From an uncultured Clostridia bacterium (GTDB lineage: Bacteria; Bacillota; Clostridia; Oscillospirales; Ruminococcaceae), in the NCBI GenBank assembly GCA_946183095.1, contig CAMHBE010000075.1:1-7876 (forward strand): a stretch of 7,876 bases of DNA, written 5' to 3'. The notes beneath the pieces are model-generated. The model made no database searches, was not told the origin of the DNA, and was given only the letters and a program-made list of their open reading frames with translations. Below are positions 1 through 6,157 of the stretch, one piece after another (positions within the stretch are counted from its first letter, which is position 1; each line of letters starts with the position of its first letter). Position numbers and translations under genes: made by a program.

Positions 1-93
1 TCGCCTTGAGGGCGAGCCACATGAGGAAGAGACGTTGTCTCTCCCTCAAACTCCCACACTACTTCCTTTGTGCGACAAAGGAAGCGAAAACGT
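1..93 (-). repeat. Structured intergenic repeat, copy 1 (truncated at window edge)
   Basis: Read on the minus strand this matches the ends of the second copy at 3454-3618. Shared blocks are ACGTTTTCGCTT, GCACAAAGGAAGTAG, GGAGTTTGAGG, CCTCATGTGGCTCGCC and CTCAAGGCGA. It holds three hairpins: a 10-bp stem at 62-71/75-84 with a 3-base loop, an 11-bp stem with an AAC loop around 23-47, and a part of the GTGGCTCGCC hairpin cut by the window start. It lies upstream of the superoxide reductase gene, in the opposite orientation to copy 2. It lacks the roughly 67-base inner module found in copy 2. No open frame of note crosses it convincingly. Confidence 0.85.
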
Positions 94-147
94 TACAGAC
101 TGTCCGATGTGTACTGCGCTTGAAGACAGTGTAAGATAAGAATATAT

Positions 148-152
148 GGAGG
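148..152 (+). promoter_or_regulatory. Ribosome binding site deciding the superoxide reductase start
   Basis: GGAGG lies five bases before the ATG at 158. It overlaps the in-frame ATG at 146, so that upstream ATG would leave the gene without a usable Shine-Dalgarno. Translation therefore most likely starts at 158. Confidence 0.85.
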
Positions 153-157
153 TCATT

Positions 158-538
158 ATGATACCAAGATTTTATAAGTGCAAGGGCTGCGGTCAGATCG
201 CAGCAGTCATCGAGAAGAAGGCTTGCCCCGTAAAGTGCTGCGGTGAAGCAATGGAAGAGATCGTTGCAAACACCGTTGACGCGGCAAAGGAAAAGCACGT
301 TCCCGCAGTTACGGTCGAGGGGAACATTGTTAAGGTGGCAGTCGGAAGCGTCGAGCATCCCATGACCGATGCGCACCTCATACAGTGGGTTTGTCTGGAG
401 ACCGAACAGGGTATGCAGAGAAAAGTTCTCGCAGCAGAGAAAAAGCCGTATGTGGAGTTTGCGGTAACAGCAGACGACAAGCCAGTTGCGGCATACGCTT
501 ACTGCAACCTGCACGGACTCTGGAAAGCTGAGATATAA
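158..538 (+). CDS. dfx: Desulfoferrodoxin (two-iron superoxide reductase)
   Basis: This cytosolic enzyme reduces superoxide to hydrogen peroxide using electrons usually supplied by rubredoxin, so an anaerobe can remove superoxide without producing oxygen. With the start at 158 the protein has 126 residues, the usual length. The N-terminal desulforedoxin-like domain shows C8, C11, C27 and C28, the four ligands of the rubredoxin-type iron centre; C23 is an extra cysteine. The catalytic domain shows EKHVP at residues 45-49 with the family's conserved lysine (K46) and H47, then H67 and H73, and CNLHG at 116-120 giving C116 and H119. These are all five ligands of the square-pyramidal active iron. 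Both centres are therefore intact. A membrane protein gene follows after 12 bases, each gene having its own GGAGG site. No PerR or Fur box was recognised upstream. Function is confident from motif completeness. Confidence 0.97.
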   Translation: MIPRFYKCKGCGQIAAVIEKKACPVKCCGEAMEEIVANTVDAAKEKHVPAVTVEGNIVKVAVGSVEHPMTDAHLIQWVCLETEQGMQRKVLAAEKKPYVEFAVTADDKPVAAYAYCNLHGLWKAEI

Positions 539-550
539 CGGAGGAACGTC

Positions 551-1147
551 ATGGATAACAGACCGCCGGAAATGCAGGGGGCTCCCAACCCGAACGGTGC
601 TCCCGGAATGCCACCGCGTCCAGACCCGAAAGCAATGAAGAAAATGGGACTGCTCATGAGCCTGTTCATGGGGGTAACGCTGAGTTTGTGCCTGTCGCTC
701 ACCGGACTTCTTTCGGCAGGACAGTTCACCGTTCCCGCGCTTCTTGTGAATTTTCTGATAAGCTTTGTGATAAGTATGGTGATAGGTTTTCTCGTGCCGA
801 TGAAAAAGGTCGGCGACAGCGCCGTTCGCGGTGCGAAACTCCGTCCCGGTTCGTGGGGCGCAAGGTTCCTCGAAAGCCTGATATCCGACCTTATCTATAC
901 GCCCATAATCACGATAGCAATGGTGACGATCGCGTATTTCAACGTAATGAGCCACATCCCCGAGGGTGTGCAGGGACCTCCCTATGTTCCCATGCTCCTC
1001 AAATCGCTGCTCATCAGCATGGTCGTGGGCTATGTGCTTATCTTCATTTTCATGCCGCTGTTCATGAAGCTTTCCATGAAGATATGCGGCATCACTCCAC
1101 CGCCCGCCGGCAGACCTTCCGGAATGCCGCCCAAAGATGCAGAGTAA
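551..1147 (+). CDS. Four-helix membrane protein, possibly tandem DUF2798-like
   Basis: A 198-residue integral membrane protein of unknown function. The N-terminus (residues 1-30) is rich in proline, glycine and asparagine and probably cytosolic. Four hydrophobic segments follow at about 32-54, 60-84, 108-133 and 147-174, then a proline-rich, charged tail. The helices form two hairpins. The first is followed by a basic stretch (VPMKKVGD) and the second ends in FMKLSMKICG, suggesting an internal duplication. The short hydrophobic repeats with serine and methionine recall the DUF2798 family, but I assign this only by general resemblance. A GGAGG site at 540-544 sits six bases before the ATG. The gene is 12 bases after dfx and shares its terminator, so the two are probably co-transcribed. 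Whether it has any role in oxidative stress is unknown. Confidence 0.85.
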   Translation: MDNRPPEMQGAPNPNGAPGMPPRPDPKAMKKMGLLMSLFMGVTLSLCLSLTGLLSAGQFTVPALLVNFLISFVISMVIGFLVPMKKVGDSAVRGAKLRPGSWGARFLESLISDLIYTPIITIAMVTIAYFNVMSHIPEGVQGPPYVPMLLKSLLISMVVGYVLIFIFMPLFMKLSMKICGITPPPAGRPSGMPPKDAE

Positions 1148-1158
1148 TGTCAGACAAG

Positions 1159-1197
1159 AAAAAAGTGGACAATGTTTTGGGCATTGTCCACTTTTTT
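1159..1197. terminator. Bidirectional rho-independent terminator
   Basis: A 10-bp perfect stem (GTGGACAATG at 1165-1174 with CATTGTCCAC at 1182-1191) and a 7-base loop are flanked by A6 on the left and T6 on the right. It therefore works as a hairpin with a U-tract on either strand. It sits 11 bases after the membrane protein stop and one base beyond the convergent parC stop, ending both operons. Confidence 0.95.
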
Positions 1198-1198
1198 A

Positions 1199-3418
1199 TT
1201 ACTCAAAAGTTATCTGGTCGATGCTTATGTCGGCGGATGTTCCCGCGACGGGAATTGTTTTTGCAACGAACTTATCCGGGTCGTCGAGCATACCTTCCTC
1301 ATACGGGCGCGCGGACTGCAATTCAGTCTTTGTAAGGCGCATTACCTGAACGCCCTGCGTATCGCGTGCGGCTTTGGGCAGTACCAGCGCGGAAGAGAAA
1401 ATGAGTACCTTGCCGGCTGCGGATTGCAGGATAAAGTCGCGGTCTTCGGGCAGGAGATACATTGCGACAAGCTCGGAGCCGTCGTAGTAGGCGTTTGCGA
1501 GTTTCTTGCGCTTGGTTTTTGTTTCAAATGACGAGAGGGGAACTTTCGCGCACTTGCCGTTTTTGAAGAACAGGATGATGCTGCCGGAGTAATCCGCGGT
1601 CGGTATCATGCAGACGATCTTCTCGTCCTGCTCCATTTCGAGCTTTGCGGGGATATAGTCGCCCATAAGGCTCGCTTTCGTATCGGAGAAATCAGCGACC
1701 GCCGACTTATAGACCTGATGCTTGTCGGTGAAGAACAGCAGGTCGGTCTTGCCGGAAAGCTCCTGCGAGAAGATTATCTCGTCGCCCTCTTTGAGCTTCT
1801 GCTCACCGCTCATTCGCAGAGACTGTGCGGTGATGCGCTTGAAGTAACCCTCGGCGGTGAGGAAGCAGTTCACGGTATAATCGGGAGTATCGTCCTCTTC
1901 GTCTTCCTCGTCGTCGAATGCCTGCGCAAACAGTGTGCGGCGTGGCTGACCGTATTTATCGGCGATCTCTGTCAGCTCGTCGATGATGAATTTCTTGATG
2001 CGGCGCGGACTTTCGAGCATATCTTCCATGTCGGCGATCTCATTTTTCAGGTTGTCGAGTTCCTCGGTGCGTTTGAGGATATACTCACGGTTGATGTGGC
2101 GCAGCTTTATTTCGGCAACGTAGTCTGCCTGTATCTCGTCGATGCCGAAGCCTATCATGAGGTTCGGAACGACTTCGGCTTCTTCGTCTGTTTCGCGGAT
2201 TATCTTTATAGCCTTGTCGATGTCGAGCAGTATCTTTTTCAAGCCCAGCAGCAGATGCAGCTTGTCTTTCTTTTTGTTCAGTTCGAAGAAGATCATGCGC
2301 TTCACACAGTCTGTGCGGAACGCTATCCACTCCTGCAATATCTCGTACACGCCCATGACGCGGGGATTGCCGGCTATCAGCACATTGAAGTTGCAGGAAA
2401 ACGCGTCCTGCAACGGTGTCAGACGGTACATCTTTCGCATGAACGCGTCGGGATCCTTGCCTTTTTTGAGGTCGAATGTCAGCTTCAGACCGGAAAGGTC
2501 AGTCTCGTCGCGGATATCGGATATCTCGTTTATCTTGCCGAGCTTGACGAGTTCGAGCACCTTGTCGATTATAGCCTCAACGGTTGTGGTGGGCGGTATC
2601 TCGGTGACTTCGATGCAGCGTGAATCCGGGTCAAAGTTGTATTTCCCGCGGACGATGATGCTGCCGCGCCCTGTCTTGTATATCTTCTGCATTTCCTCTT
2701 CGTCGTAAACGATGAAGCCGCCGCCGGGGAAATCCGGTCCCTGCAAAGTTGCGGAAACATCATGATCCGGATCCTTCATCAGCGCAATTGTTGTCTCGCA
2801 TATCTCGCGGAGGTTGAAGGAGCAGATGTTGCTTGCCATTGATACGGCGATACCGATGTTGTTGTTCACGAGAACGGACGGGAAACGGACGGGGAACAGC
2901 ACCGGCTCGGTGAGAGTATTGTCGTAGTTCGGCACGAAATCAACGGTATCCTTGTCGATGTCCCCGAACAGTTCATTGCAGATAGGGTCGAGTTTAGCTT
3001 CCGTGTAACGTGACGCGGCGAATGACATATCGCGGGAGTACGCCTTGCCGAAGTTGCCCTTGCTGTCGATGTAGGGGTGCAGCAAAGCGCCGTTTCCTCT
3101 TGCAAGACGCACCATAGTCGCGTATATCGCCTGATCGCCGTGGGGATTTAACTTCATTGTCTGTCCGACGATATTTGCGGACTTCGTTCTGTCGCCTTTG
3201 AGCAGTCCCATGGTGTACATCGTGTAGAGCAGTTTGCGGTGAGAGGGCTTGAACCCGTCTATTTCGGGCAATGCACGGGACACGATAACGCTCATTGCGT
3301 AGGGCATATAGTTTTCTTCGAGCGTATCGACGATGTTCTTCTGTTCTATTATCCCTGCGCCTTCGATGTAGGCGTCGAGTTTCTTTTTAGGCTTCGGAGC
3401 CTCTTTTTTCTTTTTCAT
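1199..3418 (-). CDS. parC: Type IIA DNA topoisomerase subunit A (ParC/GyrA-like, divergent)
   Basis: This DNA breakage-reunion subunit cuts both strands and passes a second duplex, working with the ATPase subunit encoded upstream. The 739-residue protein starts with a lysine-rich tail (residues 2-13), then the winged-helix core. The catalytic pair R137-Y138 lies in AASRYTEAKL, so the DNA-linking tyrosine is present. The quinolone-contact region reads NPHGDQAIYA (91-100): the positions matching GyrA Ser83 and Asp87 are Q96 and A100, and the first His of HPHGD is Asn. The segment ALPEIDGFKP is one residue shorter than the usual ALPDVRDGLKP and lacks its arginine. A coiled-coil region spans about 375-470. 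After an acidic linker (502-510) comes a beta-pinwheel domain with about four recognisable blades (514-535, 558-577, 612-640, 661-690) and no QRRGGKG GyrA box. This favours a topoisomerase IV-type or separate paralogue rather than gyrase. The start has only a weak GGA eight bases upstream. Confidence 0.93.
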   Translation of the reverse strand: MKKKKEAPKPKKKLDAYIEGAGIIEQKNIVDTLEENYMPYAMSVIVSRALPEIDGFKPSHRKLLYTMYTMGLLKGDRTKSANIVGQTMKLNPHGDQAIYATMVRLARGNGALLHPYIDSKGNFGKAYSRDMSFAASRYTEAKLDPICNELFGDIDKDTVDFVPNYDNTLTEPVLFPVRFPSVLVNNNIGIAVSMASNICSFNLREICETTIALMKDPDHDVSATLQGPDFPGGGFIVYDEEEMQKIYKTGRGSIIVRGKYNFDPDSRCIEVTEIPPTTTVEAIIDKVLELVKLGKINEISDIRDETDLSGLKLTFDLKKGKDPDAFMRKMYRLTPLQDAFSCNFNVLIAGNPRVMGVYEILQEWIAFRTDCVKRMIFFELNKKKDKLHLLLGLKKILLDIDKAIKIIRETDEEAEVVPNLMIGFGIDEIQADYVAEIKLRHINREYILKRTEELDNLKNEIADMEDMLESPRRIKKFIIDELTEIADKYGQPRRTLFAQAFDDEEDEEDDTPDYTVNCFLTAEGYFKRITAQSLRMSGEQKLKEGDEIIFSQELSGKTDLLFFTDKHQVYKSAVADFSDTKASLMGDYIPAKLEMEQDEKIVCMIPTADYSGSIILFFKNGKCAKVPLSSFETKTKRKKLANAYYDGSELVAMYLLPEDRDFILQSAAGKVLIFSSALVLPKAARDTQGVQVMRLTKTELQSARPYEEGMLDDPDKFVAKTIPVAGTSADISIDQITFE

Positions 3419-3453
3419 TTAACTTATCCAATCTGTTTGATTTTATCAATAAT

Positions 3454-3618
3454 ACGTTTTCGCTTTCCTTTGGTTGCCGCTTGTAGGCGCGCATCGTGCG
3501 CGCTTTTGACGGCAACCTCCACGGCATCGTGCCGTGTGCCGCACAAAGGAAGTAGGGTAGGAGTTTGAGGAAGGGGCAACGCCCTTTCCTCATGTGGCTC
3601 GCCCTCAAGGCGAGTCAC
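3454..3618 (+). repeat. Structured intergenic repeat, copy 2 (full length, with inner module)
   Basis: The 165-base element fills most of the parE-parC gap. An outer stem TTCCTTTG (3465-3472) pairs with CAAAGGAA (3544-3551). Inside it are two arms. The first has GGTTGCCG (3472-3479) paired with CGGCAACC (3510-3517) and is capped by GCGCGCA-TCG-TGCGCGC (3487-3503). The second is CACGGCA-TCG-TGCCGTG (3520-3536). To the right are an 11-bp hairpin with an AAC loop (3567-3591) and a 10-bp hairpin with a CTCAA loop (3594-3618). The copy at 1-93 is inverted relative to this one and lacks the two inner arms. The family is not one I can name; it is modular in the manner of BOX elements. Confidence 0.88.
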
Positions 3619-3647
3619 GGTCTCAAGCGGCAGCGACCTCTCTCAAC

Positions 3648-5642
3648 TCAGCTCAGGTCGAGGTCATCGAGGTACTTGCTGCCGAATTCGGCGATATGGT
3701 CTTTGCGCCCCTGCAAATTGTCGCCGAGCAGGAGGTCGAACGCTTCCTGCGTTCTGACGGCATCGGAGGGGAGCACCTTTATAAGACGGCGCGTTTCGGG
3801 ATTCATCGTAGTGAGCGACATCATCTCCGGCTCGTTTTCGCCGAGACCTTTTGAGCGCTGTATCGTGTATTTTTTCTCGCCTATCTCCGCGAGTATCTTT
3901 GTTTTTTCGGCTTCGGTGTATGCGAAATACGTCTTTTCCTTCGTGTTGATCTCGTAGAGCGGAGATTCCGCGATATACACAAGTCCCTCCCGTATCAGCG
4001 TGGGAGTGAGCCTGTACAGCATCGTGAGCACGAGTGTCCTTATCTGGAAACCGTCCACGTCGGCATCGGTGCAGATGACCACTTTGTTCCAGCGCAGATT
4101 GTCAAGGCTGAAACTCGACAGGTCTTTGTTCGCCTTTGAGGTGACTTCCACACCGCAGCCGAGCACTCTTATAAGGTCGGTGATTATCTCGCTCTTGAAT
4201 ATCTTGTCATAGTCTGCTTTCAGACAGTTGAGTATCTTTCCGCGGATAGGCATTACCGCCTGATAGTCGGAGTCGCGGGCGAGTTTTACCGAACCCAGCG
4301 CCGAGTCGCCCTCCACAATGTATATCTCGCGCTTGCTAACATCCTTGCTCCTGCAATCGACAAACTTCTCAACTCTGTTGGACAGGTCGAGCGTGCCGGT
4401 GAGCTTCTTCTTTACGCCGGCGCGTATCTTGTCGGCATTCTCGCGGGCGCGCTTGTTTATGATTATCTGCTCGCATATTTTTACCGCTTCGTCGGGGTTC
4501 TCTATGAAATACACCTCGACGCAGTGTTTGAGCCAGTCGCGCATCGCTTCATATATAAACTTGTTGGTTATCGACTTCTTTGTCTGGTTCTCATAGCTCG
4601 TCTGGGTGGAGAAGTTTGACGAGATGAACACGAGACATTCTTCGATATCGCTGAATTTTATCGAGCTTTCGCCCTTGTTGTACTTGTTCGTGGATTTGAG
4701 GTAGCTGTCTATCTGTGACGTAAGAGCCTGCTGCATCGCCTTGTCGGGGCTGCCGCCGTGTTCGAGCCACGATGAGTTGTGGTAATGCTCTATCAGCTTC
4801 ACCTTGTTTGAGAACGCTATAGCGACGTGCAGCTTCACCTTGTATTCGTCCTTATCCTCGCGGTCACGTCCCTGACGCTGCGCTGTCCAGTCCTGCGGCG
4901 TACCTATTGCCGTTTCGCCCACGACTTCCTTTAAGTAGTCGGTGATGCCGTGCTCGTAGCAGTATTCCTTCTCGTCGAATCCGCCGTCCTCGTTTTCGGA
5001 ACGGTACACGAAAACAAGCCCGTCGTTCACTATCGACTGGCGGCGCAGTATATCGTCGAGGTAGTCGTCGCCGATGTCGATATCCGTGAAAACTTCGAGG
5101 TCGGGTTTCCATTTTATTATCGTGCCGCTCTGACCGGTGGATTTTGTGCGGATAAAGCCTTTGCCGTCCTTGTCGCCGGTAACGTTGAAGCCCTTCTCAA
5201 AGCGCAGGGAATAGTGCCATGTGCCGTTGTCGGCTTCGACTTCCATATACTCTGCGGCGAACTGCGTGGCGCAAAGTCCCAGACCGTTCAGACCGAGGGC
5301 GAATGAGTAGTTGTCGCCGGAGTTGTTGTCGTATTTGCCGCCGGCGTAGAGCGTGCAGAATGCAAGTTCCCAGTTGTACTTGTCCTCATTCTTGTTGAAA
5401 TCTATCGGGATGCCGCGCCCCTCGTCCGCCACTTCGAGCGACATATCTGCGTAGCGCGTTATGACGATGCGGTTGCCGAAGCCCTCTCTTGCTTCATCTA
5501 TGGAGTTTGACAATATCTCAAATACCGAGTGCCGGCAGCCCTCTATACCGTCCGAGCCGAATATTACAGCCGGGCGCAGGCGCACCTGATCGGGGCCTTT
5601 CAGCGATTTGAGACTGTTGTCGTCATAGTTTTTCTTTGCCAT
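3648..5642 (-). CDS. parE: Type IIA DNA topoisomerase ATPase subunit B (ParE/GyrB-like)
   Basis: This ATPase and TOPRIM subunit pairs with the subunit A encoded downstream. The start chosen (664 residues, MAKKN) follows AAGGTGAT; an upstream in-frame ATG at 5720 would include the promoter. The GHKL ATPase fold shows catalytic E42, N46 and D49 in FEILSNSIDEA, DEGRGIP at 73-79, a lid with AGGKYD (100-105) and GLNGLG (117-122), where the usual GLHGVG histidine is Asn, and GT at 173-174. The transducer QTK lysine is K355. The TOPRIM domain has EGDSALG (444-450), with Leu where Gly is usual, and TDADVDG (525-531), giving metal ligands E444, D526 and D528. RSKGLGE (596-602) matches the RYKGLGE motif. 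Length suits ParE (about 630-660) rather than long gyrase B forms. All catalytic residues are present, so it should be active. It is first in its operon, 229 bases before parC. Confidence 0.95.
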   Translation of the reverse strand: MAKKNYDDNSLKSLKGPDQVRLRPAVIFGSDGIEGCRHSVFEILSNSIDEAREGFGNRIVITRYADMSLEVADEGRGIPIDFNKNEDKYNWELAFCTLYAGGKYDNNSGDNYSFALGLNGLGLCATQFAAEYMEVEADNGTWHYSLRFEKGFNVTGDKDGKGFIRTKSTGQSGTIIKWKPDLEVFTDIDIGDDYLDDILRRQSIVNDGLVFVYRSENEDGGFDEKEYCYEHGITDYLKEVVGETAIGTPQDWTAQRQGRDREDKDEYKVKLHVAIAFSNKVKLIEHYHNSSWLEHGGSPDKAMQQALTSQIDSYLKSTNKYNKGESSIKFSDIEECLVFISSNFSTQTSYENQTKKSITNKFIYEAMRDWLKHCVEVYFIENPDEAVKICEQIIINKRARENADKIRAGVKKKLTGTLDLSNRVEKFVDCRSKDVSKREIYIVEGDSALGSVKLARDSDYQAVMPIRGKILNCLKADYDKIFKSEIITDLIRVLGCGVEVTSKANKDLSSFSLDNLRWNKVVICTDADVDGFQIRTLVLTMLYRLTPTLIREGLVYIAESPLYEINTKEKTYFAYTEAEKTKILAEIGEKKYTIQRSKGLGENEPEMMSLTTMNPETRRLIKVLPSDAVRTQEAFDLLLGDNLQGRKDHIAEFGSKYLDDLDLS

Positions 5643-5645
5643 TTT

Positions 5646-5653
5646 ATCACCTT
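5646..5653 (-). promoter_or_regulatory. parE ribosome binding site
   Basis: AAGGTGAT on the minus strand, with its GGTG core ending six bases before the ATG at 5642, fixes the parE start at that ATG. Confidence 0.8.
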
Positions 5654-5672
5654 TTTTCAAAAATACCATAAT

Positions 5673-5701
5673 ATTATACCACAACACCGCGGAAATTTCA
5701 A
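5673..5701 (-). promoter_or_regulatory. Sigma-A promoter of the parE-parC operon
   Basis: On the minus strand TTGAAA (5696-5701) and a perfect TATAAT (5673-5678) are 17 bases apart, and a TGG just before the -10 gives an extended -10 box. Transcription should begin near 5666, leaving a leader of about 24 bases with the parE ribosome binding site in it. Confidence 0.88.
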
Positions 5702-5730
5702 GTGTTAATTTTCCGTACACCGTGAAAATG

Positions 5731-5755
5731 AAAAAATCCCCCGCAAAGCAGGGAA
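5731..5755 (-). terminator. Rho-independent terminator of the smpB-HMA operon
   Basis: On the minus strand TTCCCTGC (5748-5755) pairs with GCGGGGGA (5737-5744), including two G-T pairs, around a TTT loop. Six Ts follow at 5731-5736. It lies just upstream of the parE promoter and insulates it from the operon upstream. Confidence 0.8.
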
Positions 5756-5815
5756 CAGCGAGTCAAATGATATATCCGGACATATAGGGCACCTCTGAAA
5801 TCATTTCGGCGCATC

Positions 5816-5943
5816 GTGCAGTGCGGCGCGCAGCCCTTGTGCCGTCCGGCAATGCAGGAAGCATTGGTAGGGGCAATCAAAAGCGTGCAGGACGCACGCA
5901 AATAAATTGCCCCACAAGGACAAGCGCGAACGCGCCGCTGCAC
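5816..5943. repeat. Highly folded intergenic element with nested arms
   Basis: The element is a set of nested perfect stems. An outer stem GTGCAG..CGGCGCG (5816-5830) pairs with CGCGCCGCTGCAC (5931-5943) with a two-base bulge. Inside, CCTTGTG (5835-5841) pairs with CACAAGG (5913-5919). Next come a hairpin CAATGC-AGGAA-GCATTG (5850-5866) and a stem GGGGCAAT (5870-5877) with ATTGCCCC (5906-5913), capped by GCGTGC-AGGAC-GCACGC (5883-5899). Nothing in it looks coding. It begins 11 bases after the HMA stop and precedes the operon terminator, so it may sit in the 3' end of that mRNA. It could be a dispersed palindromic repeat or a structured RNA; one copy cannot decide. Confidence 0.8.
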
Positions 5944-5954
5944 CTACTTTATTT

Positions 5955-6155
5955 TTATAGCACCTTATAGTCGAGGGCTTCGACTGCTTTTTTCAGCGTT
6001 TCGAGCGGTGTTTCAGCGTTCAGCCTGACTACCGCGATACCTTTTTCATGGCTTGCTTCTGCGCTGTCAACGGTCGGAATGGCTTCGAGCGCTTTCTTTA
6101 CCGATGCTTCACAGTGCGGGCACATCATGCCCTCTATTTTCAGTGTTATCTCCAT
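5955..6155 (-). CDS. Heavy-metal-associated (HMA) domain protein, CopZ-like
   Basis: A 66-residue single HMA domain of the kind that carries copper(I) or other soft metals in the cytosol. The metal site GMMCPHC (residues 9-15) gives C12 and C15. The rest has the ferredoxin-like beta-alpha-beta pattern, with hydrophobic strands near 2-8 and 41-45 and helices near 15-26 and 51-61, ending in YKVL. The start is taken at 6155 because TCCTTT on the + strand (AAAGGA on the minus) at 6164-6169 lies eight bases before it; the ATG at 6161 would be only two bases away. It follows the secreted membrane protein by two bases and is last in its operon. No copper ATPase, CsoR or CueR gene lies in the window, so the metal and partner are unknown. 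Confidence 0.92.
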   Translation of the reverse strand: MEITLKIEGMMCPHCEASVKKALEAIPTVDSAEASHEKGIAVVRLNAETPLETLKKAVEALDYKVL

Positions 6156-6157
6156 GT

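Noticed and set aside
120..148. Sigma-A promoter TTGAAG...TATATG for dfx
   Set aside because: The spacing is right, but the -10 would overlap the ribosome binding site, leaving no leader. Other candidates nearby have poor -35 boxes.
59..955. A 298-codon open frame on the minus strand
   Set aside because: It is antisense to dfx and the membrane protein gene, crosses the repeat, and has a protein composition unlike any family I know.
688..1335. A 215-codon + strand frame running across the terminator
   Set aside because: It is a shadow of the membrane protein gene in another frame. It runs through the terminator and into antisense parC.
1718..2623. A 301-codon open frame on the + strand
   Set aside because: It lies wholly antisense to parC, whose motifs are unambiguous. 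It is a by-product of codon bias and has no ribosome binding site or recognisable domain.
3450..3490. A separate promoter for parC
   Set aside because: A TATTAT-like box is present on the minus strand, but no -35 element lies at suitable spacing, and the region belongs partly to the repeat.
3454..3618. CRISPR array or tandem repeat
   Set aside because: The repeated units are inverted stems with different sequences, not evenly spaced direct repeats, and there are no cas genes.
4950..5306. A 118-codon + strand frame inside parE
   Set aside because: It is antisense to the ATPase domain of parE and has no ribosome binding site.
5850..5899. CsrA-type binding sites in the two AGGA hairpin loops
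   Set aside because: AGGA in a loop fits the short core only loosely, the orientation would need a + strand transcript, and nothing in the window suggests CsrA regulation.
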